Notes: a model not told the origin generated them from the letters alone. 25,227 nucleotides of DNA from Setaria digitata (GCA_003640385.1 RCAB01000703.1:1-25227); one strand, 5' to 3'; shown: positions 1-11,944, counted from the stretch's first letter. Numbers and translations are program-made.

Positions 1-70
1 CCTGTAATTTAATTATTGCAATTATATGTATAATAATTATATATATAATAATACATTATAATTATAATAA

Positions 71-71
71 C

Positions 72-117
<46 letters not shown>
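71..117. repeat. (TAA)n microsatellite
   Basis: An almost uninterrupted AAT/TAA trinucleotide run that ends directly at a single N (118). The array is probably longer or collapsed in the assembly. Confidence 0.9.
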
Positions 118-118
118 N

Positions 119-407
119 AGGGAAAAATGAGTAAACAGAAAAAGAAAACATTTAAGAAATACAATTTTTTGTAAATTTGCGGACTGGCTTTTTTTTTTTT
201 TTTNAAGGAAGGAATAAAGTCAGATGAAATTATAATTGAAAAAGGTGTAAAAATTAAGAATTATTAGGGTCAAATTATCAAAGAAAATTAAAAAAAAAAA
301 AAAACAAAAAAAGAAAAAAAAGGGAAAAATGGGTAAACAGAAAAAGAAAACATTTAAGAAATACAATTTTTTGTAAATTTTTGCGGACTGGCTTTTTTTT
401 TTTTTTT
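119..407. repeat. 85/87-bp direct duplication beside single-N gaps
   Basis: The segment 119-203 lies exactly between the Ns at 118 and 204 and is repeated almost perfectly at 321-407. The copies differ by a single A/G, a TT insertion in the T run and homopolymer length. Because the first copy is bounded by Ns on both sides, a misplaced contig fragment or unmerged haplotype is likelier than a biological repeat. Confidence 0.8.
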
Positions 408-2689
408 ACCAAATTTAATTAAGACACTAAAAGGTTTATTGGCTAACGATAATTGTTCAAAATTTAGCAATTATTTAAAAAGCAGAAGTTGTTGAGGGAA
501 TTAAATTAAAATTATTTTTCAATTAAATTCAACCAAAACAATAATTGCTCATTAACAGAATGATAGCTAGTGATAGTTGTTTGATGTCAAAAATTACTGA
601 CCCAGTAAATATTTCCTGTAGTTTTTTCATAAAACCATCATAATGTTTAAATTTACACTTATTTTTTTTAAAATTATTTACATTTAATTTTACAATACAT
701 TTAGTTTCAAATTTGCATTTTTAGTTTTACACCTAAACCTATATTTCAATTCGAATTTAATACTAAGGTACGTTGTTGGGTAATTGCGCTTTTTCGGATA
801 TGTTTAATGCCTGGAAAGCAAGTTTTATTATTACGCTAAAATCATCGAAGCAAACTGTTTCAATTTTTCCAATTGATTTAAATTGATTTAAGACCGATTT
901 AATTTGATTTAAAATTAAGAAAAGGAAAAAAAAGGGTGAAAAAATACTGAAATGGAAGAGTGAGAAGGTTACATTAATTAAGCTAATTTAATGAGTACAG
1001 TAAATCGGAGGTAAACGAAAAATAACGCTAATTTAGAAAATGATTACCAAAAAATAAAAGAAAAAAAGAAAAGGCAAGAAAAGAAAAAGCTAAGAAAAAA
1101 GATGGAGAAAGAGAGGAAGAAGAAGAAGGAAAGGATGGTTAAATTATTATTTTCTAATAGCTAAAGGAGTCATTATTTTTTGATTAAAATCAACCAGTAA
1201 TGGAGCACCCATATCTGACCAGGTCAATATTATTCAATTTAATTAATTTAATTTTCATCCAATAATTTTGTGAAAATTAATTAAATTGAATTAATCTATG
1301 TCTATACATATGCATAGATGTATGTGCTTCGACAGGTATGTAAATTTGTTGAGATGAAATTTTAACAAAATTATCTACTTGTGAGAAACTTTTTAAAAAC
1401 AAAATTTAAATCTGAACTTTTTTTGAAAAAAAAAAAACAATTTTTTAATTAATGGGTAATGCAAGAAAAGATCAAAATTAAAGAAATGATTTAGTTTACA
1501 ATAATAATTTTATCATTATTTGTAATTTAAGAGAACCTCAAAAGATAATATTTTTTCAAAAAATAATTTAATTTTCGAATAAAAAAAAAAAAAAAAAAAA
1601 AAAAAAGAAGGAAAATTGAACATTTTCATGCTGCCTAATTCCTAAATGAGACTAAATCCAGTAAGACTGTTCTGTTGAGATAAAGTGATTAAAAAGTTTC
1701 AATGCCTGAAAAATATTTACTAAATGTTTCCATTTCAATCCCTTTTTTTTTGAAAATTTTTAAAAATTAAAAGAAAAGGAGAGAAAAAAAAAGGAATGAT
1801 AAATACGTACATAATTCATTTCTGTGTAAATATGCATATGAAAAATATAATTTTGTAACTCATATTTTTAATAAATAATCGAATATAATTACATTAAATG
1901 TTTAATTGTGCTAAATTGTTTTCGGTTACAATAAGATTTAGTTATTAGTTTTACAATTTCTAAGTATTAATTATTTCTAGCATTAATAAAATGAATTGGA
2001 AACTTCTCTTATTCTAATGTCGAAATTGGAAATGGAACAATATCAACTGTCACAATTGATTATTAGATTTATAAATTATTATCACTTCAGACAATAAAAA
2101 TATCTACTTGAAAAAGGGGGAAAAAAAAAAAAATAAATAAACGATTATGCAATAAGCATTGGTGGCGCCTTTAATTAGCTTTAATTTTTGATTGATTGTA
2201 TTTACATTAGCTGTAATTTGATACAACTTCTATTAGAAAACCTTTTTTTTTTTCCACTTTCTCTCTCTCTATCTCTCTCTCTCTCCTCCTCTTTTTCCAG
2301 CTTTTTTTCTTTCACAAAATGAGGAGGTAAATAATAATTTTTAAAAATGATAAAAGTTATTATTGATTTAAATAAAAAGAGGCTTGCCAATTATTATTAT
2401 ATGTTTTAAAAAAAAAAGTTGTTAATTATTAAAAATTTTCCAAAAGCAAAAGATAAAAAAGAAAATAAATTAAATTAAGTCAAAGATTTATTTAAATGCT
2501 AAAAATGCTGAATTCTAAGGCAAGCAAAAATGTTATTTGCAATTAATTTCATAATTTCTTATGCTTTCGGAAAAAAAAAACTGTAAAAGTGATAAATTTT
2601 GGAAAGAAATTTGCAATGAACATTGATACGATCAGAAGTAATATTAATTATAACAATAAGAATAAAAAAATAATATAATTTAATTCAAT
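408..2689. other. No supportable gene; probable intron of the bHLH gene
   Basis: Low-complexity AT-rich DNA with many A/T homopolymers and a CT-rich tract at 2262-2286. I searched the minus strand for an acceptor followed by the expected continuation of bHLH helix 2 (N-Y-I) in the phase set by the donor at 3050/3051 and found none. On the plus strand there is an isolated polypyrimidine tract plus CCAG at 2300, and a consensus-like donor at 1334/1335, but no coding sequence goes with either. Confidence 0.5.
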
Positions 2690-2699
2690 GTAATAATAA

Positions 2700-3095
2700 C
2701 TCGCTAATCAAAAAGTTTTAATTTTGCAAAATTTTTATTCGATCAGAGTTTTTTTTTTTTTTTTATCAAAATTTCATTCGATTTTTTAATTTCACTATAA
2801 TAACTTATCAATACATCTACCACCAGCAAATTCCATTAATTGATAAATATTAGAAAGGCAAAAATAATTAAGCAATATCATGTTAAACATAAACTTCCAA
2901 TTTTTGTGCAAATTTTTCATATATCTTAAGAGTTAATCAATTAAAATTTTACCTCTATTTTCAAAATTCACTATGAAAAAATGTCACTACCATGGATAAT
3001 TACATTAATTAATAGTTATTAGAAAGGCAAAAATAATAATTTGACAATACCTTGCTAGTCGTAGAGTTTCAATTTTGGAAAGTTTCTGATGTTGT
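2700..3095 (-). repeat. Tandem array of about 175 bp containing decayed copies of the bHLH exon end
   Basis: On the minus strand the last ~45 nt of the bHLH exon and the following intron recur twice downstream. The true exon-intron junction is at 3051/3050. Equivalent junctions lie at about 2879 and 2700, offsets of 172 and 179 bp. First and second units share a perfect 20-bp block (3018-3037 versus 2849-2868) and weaker similarity through most of the unit. The third unit matches the last 33 nt around the junction at about 25 of 33 positions by eye. In the copies the donor GT has become AT and TT, and the third copy has an in-frame stop, so they look like dead exon ends. Confidence 0.55.
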
Positions 3096-3268
3096 GTTGT
3101 GATTGGAACACGTTGACGTAACTTATCTAGGGCACGATTCAATCCATGCATACGATTTCGCTCTCGAGTATTCGCTTTCTGTCGACGTATTCGAGACTTA
3201 TTGCTTGAATCGAATGTTGTTGAAGTTATTGTTGAATCATCTGTGATAACTGATAATGGAGCTGTCAT
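3051..3268 (-). CDS. cnd-1: NeuroD-type bHLH transcription factor, 5' coding exon (partial gene)
   Basis: The exon encodes 72 complete residues plus two bases of codon 73. After a Ser/Thr-rich N-terminus (1-27) comes a basic region, residues 28-40, with R-E-R-N-R-M at 35-40 including the E-box-contacting Glu36. Helix 1 runs 41-53 (H-G-L-N-R-A-L-D), the loop is 54-60, and helix 2 starts with [12 protein letters not shown]. The RMHGLN and [12 protein letters not shown] motifs are hallmarks of the NeuroD family. The PITTQH loop matches my memory of nematode CND-1 rather than NGN-1. Reading stops being protein-like at AAG|GTATTG (donor at 3050), where helix 2 must continue from another exon. Family role: nuclear, E-protein-dependent activator that promotes neuronal fate and differentiation. 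The ATG lies 4 nt from a strong acceptor, so this is probably the first coding exon of a trans-spliced mRNA. No downstream exon is visible in the remaining 3 kb. Confidence 0.9.
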
Positions 3269-3272
3269 AATT

Positions 3273-3284
3273 CTGCAAAAAAAT
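3273..3284 (-). promoter_or_regulatory. 3' splice acceptor 4 nt upstream of the bHLH ATG (candidate trans-splice site)
   Basis: On the minus strand a T-rich run ends in TTTTTTTGCAG just before AATT-ATG. No coding exon is recognisable upstream, and the ATG-proximal placement is typical of nematode spliced-leader acceptors. An ordinary intron behind a noncoding first exon is also possible. Confidence 0.65.
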
Positions 3285-4589
3285 TTTATTGCTAATTAAA
3301 TTTTTCAATTAGCAAAATTAGGCAACGGTATTATTGTTATTGCTATTATTATTATTATTTTATTATTATTATTGTTATTATTATCATTAATAATCATTTT
3401 GTATAATTATGCAATTTTATCCGGTATTTCAGCTGTTAATTTCAGTTTGCATCTGCATTTAAGTAAAAAGTTTTTATTAGTTTGTATTCCATTTCTTTTT
3501 ATGTATATCTTAAAAATAACATTTTATGTTAGCATTTCTTTTTTTTTGTTCTTAAAAAATCAGGAAAATGATATGATAATATCGTGGTGTTTATTATTAT
3601 AACGACAGGAATATATGATAAGAGATGTGTGAAATCTATCAAGTTTAATAATTTCCGATTTAGATCTTTTGGAACAAATGTGCTAATTATAATGAATGGA
3701 AAATTTTCAACAGAAGATAGAAAAAAAATTAGTAAAGAAAAGTTAAAACAAAAAAAAAAAATCGAATTAAAAAAAAAAGTGGACAAAATTGATTGTTATT
3801 TTCAGAAAATATTATTTTAAAAATTGGAAAAACAAAAGTAAAAAATGAAAAATAAAATGAAAAGAGATTCATTCTAAATTTATCCAGTTTATCAGATTTA
3901 AGATACGGTAGTATATTTCCATGATATGTTTGATTATTTTAGTATGAAATGAAAAATTTTTAACTCTAAGAAAAAAATTTTACTGGAAGTTTTTTTTTTT
4001 TTTAAAAATAAAATCAAGTTTAAAAAATTTTAGTTTTTAAGTAGAAATGTATTCCGGAAGGATGGCATTTTGCCGGAAATGGATGTTGCAAACAGTAGCA
4101 CTAGAAGAAATTAGAGAATGAAAATGGGTGGAGTGGGATGATAATTGTATGGTTTACGCCTTTGGTTATCCTAGGGAAAACATTTTTCATTTTCAAATAT
4201 TGCCCTTCAAATAGTTACTTTGAGATTTATTAATTAACAAATTAAATGAAAAGCACTTGGTTAATAACTAATTTTTAAATCAAAAAAAAAAAACAATTTA
4301 TTGTGATTAAATTTTTTTTGCTAAATTTAATCAAATTCAAACAATTATCTCATTACCGTTTTGCATCTTCGCCTTTTCTTCATTTTATTTTTAATTCACA
4401 TTGAAATGAATTATAAAAAAGAAAAGAATTAAATGCTAGGAGCAGCTAAATCTGAAAAGTTAAAGTTAATAAATAGAACTGAAATCAATTATTTAATTTT
4501 TTTTTTTTTTTCACTTTCCATCGACTCTTTCGTTTTTCGATTCCTTTTTTGTTGGTTTCATGTTTAACAAAATGTTTATTTCACCTTAT

Positions 4590-4651
4590 ATTACCCTTTG
4601 ACCTCAGATGTATACATTTAATCTTGCACACTTTATTACCCTTTGACCTCA
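4590..4651 (-). promoter_or_regulatory. Two identical 17-bp DR1-like nuclear-receptor elements
   Basis: Positions 4590-4606 and 4635-4651 carry the same 17 bp, 45 bp apart. Read on the minus strand each is TGAGGTCAAAGGGTAAT: AGGTCA, one A spacer, then AGGGTA, a direct repeat with 1-bp spacing as bound by HNF4/RXR-type receptors. The same bases include CTTTGA, so a TCF/POP-1 site is an alternative reading. Confidence 0.4.
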
Positions 4652-4836
4652 TACATAGATAAAGCATATGTGTTTGTAAAACGTAAAATAAACAACAAAA
4701 TTATACTGTAACAAAAATCTGTCCAGTCATAAATTGATAATAATTAGCTTTCATTTGAATTAATTTAAAACAAAAATATTTCGGAATTGTAAATATATCC
4801 AAATGCTTTATTTTGTCTTATGCAATTATTTATGCT

Positions 4837-4851
4837 GCCCTTTAACCTTAA
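4837..4851 (-). promoter_or_regulatory. Degenerate third DR1-like element
   Basis: On the minus strand TTAAGGTTAAAGGGC resembles the pair at 4590-4651, with AGGTTA in place of AGGTCA and the same A spacer. On its own it would not be worth calling; it is kept because of its neighbours. Confidence 0.25.
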
Positions 4852-5094
4852 ATATTAAAAAATATAAACGTATTAGTGAAAGTGGAAAGATATTCTACCC
4901 GTAACGGAACAATAATTTTAATTGAATTATGCAAATTTAAGGCAATAACGCAAAAGTTGTAAAAATAAGAAGCAAATTAAGTTCACTTTATTTTTTTCTC
5001 TTTTCTAAATATAAAAGACTATTTTAATTTTGATTCGGAAATATTTCAGGTCCAATTCGAGTCATTTTCATTTCAACAAGTAAAAAACTTTCCC

Positions 5095-5110
5095 AACCTT
5101 TGACCTTAAA
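5095..5110 (-). promoter_or_regulatory. Fourth DR1-like / extended AGGTCA element
   Basis: On the minus strand TTTAAGGTCAAAGGTT holds AAGGTCA, one A, then AGGTT. It is a good DR1 and also a possible FTZ-F1/ERR-type monomer site. All four elements have the same orientation within 520 bp. Confidence 0.35.
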
Positions 5111-5596
5111 AGTTTTGTTTGTATGAAGTATGTATGGAAAGCAAAGAAAGATAATTTTCCACCCGCAACAGGCATCATTCCATCCGTCGGACTGTAATTT
5201 GATGACAAAAAAAAAGAACGAAAGAAATCCGATTATCATATGGCTAATTCATTCATTCAATTAAGATTAATTATGGCTTTTTTCCTCTTTTTTCTTTTTT
5301 AGTTCATTTATTCCATTTATTTTTAGTTTTTTAAATTTAAATTCCAATTAATATTCATCAAACTTAAAATTATCCGCTGAAGTTTTATTCTCGTTTTTTG
5401 TTTTTTATTTTTTTTTTTTTTGCATAGAAATTGCCACTAATTAATTAAAACAATTAAATGCGAGAGGGCTGATAAGGAAGGAGGTGGAGGTAGAAGTGAA
5501 AAGAGGAAAGAGTTGTAAAATGGCAGGAGTTATTTCAAACAAAAGTGATTGAATATCTTCTCTTTGAATCCGATTCTTCTCCATTACCGCTCTTTC

Positions 5597-5627
5597 AGGT
5601 CACTTTTCTCCTGACCTCCCGGGGTCA
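5597..5627. promoter_or_regulatory. Three AGGTCA-type half-sites in 31 bp
   Basis: AGGTCA (5597-5602), the inverted TGACCT (5612-5617) and GGGTCA (5622-5627) sit in a locally GC-richer block (about 5460-5640). The mixed orientation and the 9-bp and 4-bp gaps fit no single classic dimer. Confidence 0.3.
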
Positions 5628-6647
5628 TGTTATCTCATTTGTTAATCCATAAATCCATGAATGCTTAAAGGGGTTGAGGATTTATTTGTTGTGTGGAAGT
5701 GCCTAGAAAAGAAAGTAGAAAAAATAATAATAATAACAATAATACCAAAAATATCCTCGAATAGAGAATATACAATACGATCAAAGAGGCAATCAGTATT
5801 ATCGTAAATGGAAAAGCGGTAAAGATGAAAGAGAAGTGAGAACTGGAATAAATGAATGACAAACTGACTTACCAACTAACTAACTAACTAGTTGACTTAC
5901 TCACTAGTCCAGTCTCTAATCTAGCAGACAAAAAAAAAAGGAAAAAAACAGAAAAAAAAAAAAACGAGAATGATTGAATGAATGAATGAATTAAGCGAAA
6001 AAAAAAAAGTAAAAATAAAAATCATTCATAGGGATTAGTTATATCTAAGTGATAAAAGGAAGGGATGCATGAAAATTATTAATTTAGAATAAATTTGAAT
6101 TTTTTTTTCTTTTTAATTTTCTCCCAATAATCCTTTTTATCTTATTGCAATTATTTTTGTTAATTAAGCAAAAAAAAAAGTAACACTATTTAATTTTTCC
6201 CGATAATTAATAATAATGTGTTTAACAATATAATTCGTTTTCTAATTTTTCACCAGAAAATGTTTAATTAATATGGCACTATTAGTTTATAAATCACTTT
6301 ATTTCAAGGTATTGAAAATAGGAAATGGAAAGATGAAGGGGCAGAAAGACCTGATAATAATAGGCAAGGAGAAAATAAAAGTGAGGTTTAAATTCAATTT
6401 CAAAGTTAATTAAAAAATAAAATGCAAATCGCTCAGCTCATGATTCCCTCAAAAATTACACTTTTGAAGATGATAAGATAAAAAAAAAAAGAAACAAAAG
6501 ATAAATGATATGATTTGAAAAAATGATTTAAGAAAGAATTAAAATTTAATTTTAAGCAGTGCAATAGAAATGAAAGAACGGATCGGAAAGGAAAGTTGAA
6601 ATAAAAGGAAAAATTCAAATCTGATTGTCTTAACTAATCTCTATCTT

Positions 6648-6760
6648 TCTCTCTCTCTCTCTATATATATATATATAATATATTAATATATTTAATATAT
6701 ATATATATATATATAATATATATTAATATATTTAATATATATATATATATATATATATAT
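6648..6760. repeat. Compound (CT)n-(AT)n microsatellite
   Basis: A CT run passes into a long AT tract. Within it, a TAATATATTAATATATTTAA-like block occurs twice about 38 bp apart, flanked by pure AT, giving strong palindrome potential. Confidence 0.85.
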
Positions 6761-9602
6761 TTTAATAAAAAAATGGGAGGAGTTTGAAAATTTAAACAAT
6801 TAATAATGTAATGTTTATAAATCTTACTAAAAATAAATAATAAATGATAGTTCTATATAAATGGATAAATTTAAATAATAAATAGTGAAAGTAATCTTAA
6901 ATGGGTTATTTGAAATTAATAAAATTAATTGACTAAAATTAAGATATTAAAAGTGATGATTAGCCTCATAAATGGAATAATCCTTCCTCACAATAATTTT
7001 ATCAATTTAAATTTAAATTCAATAAAATCATAATTTTTTAATTTATTTTGCTTCATTTTTCCGTTAAGCAAATATTTTTCACTGTTTTAAATATGCATAT
7101 TTTTCTTTTCTAAAAAAAAAATTTTATTCTAATTTTCATATCTTCTTTTTTTTTTCATGGATTTTTTTTTTCTACTTAAATTTTCATCTATTTATTTATT
7201 TATTTATTTTTTATTTAATATATTGAAAAAACCAAAAAAAAAGAAATAAAAAAGAGCAAATAAATAAAAATTAAAATAATAATAATGAATGCAATTTTAA
7301 TGCCATTTCGCATTTATTTAAAATGCAAAATTTATTTTAATTATAATTAATGCAAATTTTTATTAATAGCTAACAATATGGTAATCCTAACCTCCCTCAC
7401 ATCCAATCAATCCATTTGTCCTTCACTCCGTTCATTCGTCAATCTCCGCTTTTCCGCGGTATTTCTCTTTCTTTTTACACCCTTTTCACCGTACCGCTTA
7501 TTCGTTTTCTTCCTGAATTAGGATGCAAGCATTTGATGTTATTCCGCTTCATTTCAATTTCATTTTTGCTTTTTTTCCGGAGAGATTTAGCTCGTACCGA
7601 CAAAGAGAATTTTTAGTAACTCTCTGACATATTCATATCATTTCTTGTCTTCCTTTTCCAATTTAATTTGAATTAATGAATTGGAAAATCTGTTCGAGAT
7701 TAGGCCACTAATGTCATCGTTGCATATGCAGCAATATTTTTGTGTGGATAATATGACGAAATAATTAAAAGTGACAACAAAAAGAGAGAAAAACAGATAT
7801 TGGCTTCATTAATTAGTGCTTATTAGTAGCAAATGGTAGTAGTAATTTCGATGATAATGATGACATGAGCATTGATTAGAAGCAACAATAAACTAGCTAG
7901 TTATGATGATAAAACAAATAAAGGTGATACTAAAAGTATCGTTTAAGTAGTGGCTCAATTAATGATAATAATGATAATAATACTGGTAATAGTTGAAATG
8001 GGTGATAATAACAATGCTCAATTTCAAAGTCACTAACGATAATGCTGATAAAAGACAAACAGTAACACTGTTTGATGATGATGATGGTGATAATGTTGTT
8101 GATAGCGATGGTGATTATTACATTTTGCATAGTTCATTTGAACAATTAACATGATCAAATATTATTTGATTGATAGTATCATCACAATAAAGATTATTTA
8201 TTGTTTACTGTTTATGATATTGAAATAATGCGATAATTCTTATAAATCATCGCGATAAAAATCCCAGTGAAAGGGATGGATAGAGATGTCTAAAGGTGAA
8301 GATGTGATAGTAAAATATTCCTCCTGAGACATTTCGACCCGCCATATTTTCGATCACAGATGTTAAGCCAAAATATTTGTCATCATCATTCATTAAATTT
8401 AGATTAGTGGAAAAAGAAGTATTCCATTTTAAAGATTGATATATTTGCCATCATTTCCTACTGTAACAGTGAAATACTGTAACAGATGGATTGTTTAACT
8501 GTTGAACTTTGACAGTTAAAAATTTTTAAGTTAAATAGTAAATTTTTAGTTTAAAAGTTGAAAACATTTCGCCGTGACATATTTCTTTTTAATATCTAGT
8601 GCCAATCTGCTATTAATTGTTCACGTTATCACTTAATAGATTAAGTTTTAAATTTATTTGTTCCATCTTTTAATTAATTTCGAATAAATCCTAACTTGGA
8701 TAATAGTGAATGATAAGAGATATTATTATTATTATTATTATTGTTATTTTTCTTATTATCACTAAGAAGATGTCGTATTATGAGGAACTAAGTAAAACAC
8801 GTGCGTAATCACATACGTGATCACAATGTATTAACAAGATTGCAATTTCACACTGTTTGATGGCAAAATTGATAAAAAAAATTTAGCAGATTTTGTTGAA
8901 TATATGAAATTTTGTGGTCGATAGGGTACAATAAGTGGAATAGAATTAATTTGAAATTTAACTAAGTAAATCAATCACAAATTGTAAGCGAGTTAATAAA
9001 ACAATTATTGAATATAAATCAACATTTATTTCAAACAGCTCGCTTAAATACTTCACAGAAGCCGAAATTTGATTTTTAAATTTGAAATTTTGACTTAGAA
9101 AATTAATTGTGATCTGCATTATTTTCGAGCGAAAATTACTAACAATTACTAGATTAAATTGTTAAAAATTATTAATTCATAAATTAAATGCTGAATATTA
9201 TTGATAAGCAGCTATTCGAGAAAGCTATATAATAAATGCTATTGGTATACAAAAAATCACTGAATTAAATAGATAATTGTTAGTGAAAAATTAAATGCTT
9301 AATGTGATAAGAAGAAGTTCATTAAAAGAGTTGTAAAAGTGTTGGAAAAATGTGTGAAATAAGTTAAAGTGGAAGGGATAAGAGGGAAAAGACGAGTGAA
9401 GAGTGATAGGTCAATTTGTTGAAATGTTAAGAGATAATCCCTCTTGACAGAGGTTGAAAATAAAAGTAGCTTTAAGGAACCACTTATCATATGCAAATTA
9501 CAACTTACATTCATTTATTTATCATTTATTAGCTTTTTACAATCTCATACTTCCTTTTGCTCCTAACCAATAACAAAATTAGCAACAGCAATAACAGTAG
9601 TA

Positions 9603-9760
9603 ATAACAATAATGATAAAAATATAATAATAATAAAATAATTATTATTATTATTAATAATAATAATAATATTAATAATTATTATTATTATATTATTATAA
9701 TTATAATNAATAAAATAATAATAATAAAATAATAATAATAAAATAATAATAATAGCAATA
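9603..9760. repeat. AAT/TTA-rich simple repeat with a gap
   Basis: Mixed AAT, TTA and AATAATAAAAT arrays with switches of orientation that could fold into hairpins, and a single N at 9708. No gene signal. Confidence 0.75.
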
Positions 9761-11362
9761 TGGTTGTGATAATCGTAATATTAATCAGTGAAATCTTTGC
9801 GAAGTAAGCGACAGAAATTATAAATGATGCATGGAAATTTTTAAGAATGATATTTAACAAAAAATGATATTTATTTGTACATTTGTTAATATTTCTATGG
9901 AAGTGATATTTATTCTATTTTTTTATCATTGTGATATTTATTTTAAGCATCAGCTAAATAACTGTATTAAGATATGAATGTGCAGAATTGAAATGAAATG
10001 AAAATTACTATTTGTTGTAATATCGTTGAAGTGAATGAAGAATTTCCAGGTGCTTTTAATGAATGAGAATGTGTGAAATGAAATACTCAATTAATTGCTA
10101 TATACATATATGTATTTATTTTTTCTAAGATCGAATACATTGTATGAGAATTTTAATGCATCGTTGCTGTGAAGTGAGATAATTGTAGTAATGGTATAAT
10201 TAATTGTATCCCCCAAATAATTTCATTTCTTTTATCTATCTATTCAGTCTTTCTAATCTCTAGTTTTCTTTTTCTTTTTTTTTTTCCTCCTCTTTTTTTT
10301 CTTTCCCGTTTACTTTCCTCTCTTTCACAGTAGCATTTTGAAATCTTTTCTTTTACAATTACTACAATCTTATAATTAATTAAGCTACCCATCAATTTAT
10401 TGCTCTTCTTTCTTTATTTTATTTTATTTTATTTTGCCTCCCTTCACTCTTGCACTCATACATTTTTTTTTTTTATTGCATACATTATTCAGTAACAATA
10501 ATAATGAATGATAATACAGTGGTTGTTGTTAATGGTAGCATTGGTGTTTTGTAGTGGTTTTAGTGGTTGTATTAGTCCTAAAATACACCGTAATACTGAG
10601 TAAATTATAATTGCACATCATCAATTGGTACTTTAAATTTGTACAAGATGAATGAACTAGGTGAAAAGTGGAGAAGGATAGAAAATAGCCTAGAATTAAT
10701 GAATTGATGAGTGGTTTTCGTGCTACTGTTCGTTGACTACCAATTATCATAATAAATAAGCATTCTTTCCTGTTGCACCAATCTATTTAGTACAACTTTG
10801 TGCATGATCATTGTTTATTGCTCTTGTTATATGCGTATCATATGTTGATGATAATGATACCTGATGGAGTAATTTTTTTAAGCTAAAATACTCACTTCAT
10901 TTAATCGTTATTCGATAACAAATTTTTACTCATTTATGCATCTACCTGGCATTTATCATTTATAACCAATAATTACCTACAATCAATATTGAAAACTGTC
11001 AATTTTTGACTTATTTAATCCAAATATATGCAAATTTTCCATAGAATTTATTAAATTTTCACTTGAAATTATATATATATATATTATACTACCTTGATAT
11101 ACATATATATATATATATATATATNACTGTCTTGTAATAATACTGATGTAATTGAATTTGATATGTGTCAAAGTAATATAAATGTAATTTTTGTTATGAT
11201 AATGCGACATATTATAATCAGAATGACATAATTAATTTTTTTGATACAGCAAAGTGGTACAAATCTAATTCCTGATATGCTAACATGGCATAAAATTATA
11301 ATCAAAGTAACAGAACCAGTTTTTATTATAGTATTAGTTCGATTCTGTGTATGAATGGGAAT

Positions 11363-11786
11363 AAGGGTGCAAATATCATAACTGCTAGATGCAATGGGCA
11401 CTAAGTCTGATAAAAGTGTTATCAGTTTATACATGATAGCGACATTTTCGTCTTGCAGATTAATTATAATTGTTCACAGTTTTACATTTCTCAAATATTT
11501 GTTTTATCAATTGAATAATTGAATACTGATGGATAATCGTATGGTGCGCAATGCAGTTCATCGTCTGTTCGNGAAGGGTGCAAATATCATACATAACTGT
11601 TAGATGCAATGGGCACTAAGTCTGATAAAAGTGTTATCAGTTTATACATGATAGCGACATTTTCGTCTTGCAGATTAATTATAATTGTTCACAGTTTTAC
11701 ATTTCTCAAATATTTGTTTTATCAATTGAATAATTGAATACTGATGGATAATCGTATGGTGCGCAATGCAGTTCATCGTCTGTTCG
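11363..11786. repeat. 209/213-bp direct duplication abutting an N
   Basis: Copy 1 (11363-11571) ends at the N at 11572 and copy 2 (11574-11786) begins just after it. They differ only by a 4-bp CATA/ACAT-type insertion and one C/T change. Each copy contains a CTGATAA-loop-TTATCAG hairpin (11407-11425 in copy 1). The position at the N suggests two unmerged allelic contig ends. Confidence 0.9.
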
Positions 11787-11813
11787 AGATTGATAAAGAA
11801 AATCACTTACTTA

Positions 11814-11944
11814 TTTCATTTCATCACTTTTGAATTTCAAGCTTAAAAACATAACAGCTGATAAAATAATGCTTATTTNTTTCATTTCACCACTTTTGAA
11901 TTTCAAGCTTAAAAACATAACAGCTGATAAAATAATGCTTATTT
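11814..11944. repeat. 65-bp direct duplication abutting an N
   Basis: 11814-11878 and 11880-11944 are identical except for one T/C difference and are separated only by the N at 11879. As in the preceding duplication, this looks like overlapping contig ends that were never merged. Confidence 0.9.

Noticed and set aside
1299..1340. Plus-strand ATG exon-like segment ending at a GACAG|GTATGT donor
   Set aside because: Only about 12 codons, with no downstream acceptor plus coding sequence in matching phase. The tiny segment at 2301-2324 does not rescue it.
2202..2390. 62-codon minus-strand ORF rich in E/R/K
   Set aside because: The charged part is the translation of a CT/GA microsatellite; the rest is low-complexity I/F/L.
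5441..5584. 47-codon minus-strand ORF beginning M-E-K-N-R-I-Q
   Set aside because: No acceptor or leader before the ATG, no homology recognised, and the second half is the complement of a purine-rich low-complexity tract.
11168..11434. 88-codon minus-strand ORF
   Set aside because: Mostly I/T/L-rich with no motif or splice context, and it runs into the duplicated segment beside the N at 11572. Consistent with a chance ORF in AT-rich DNA.
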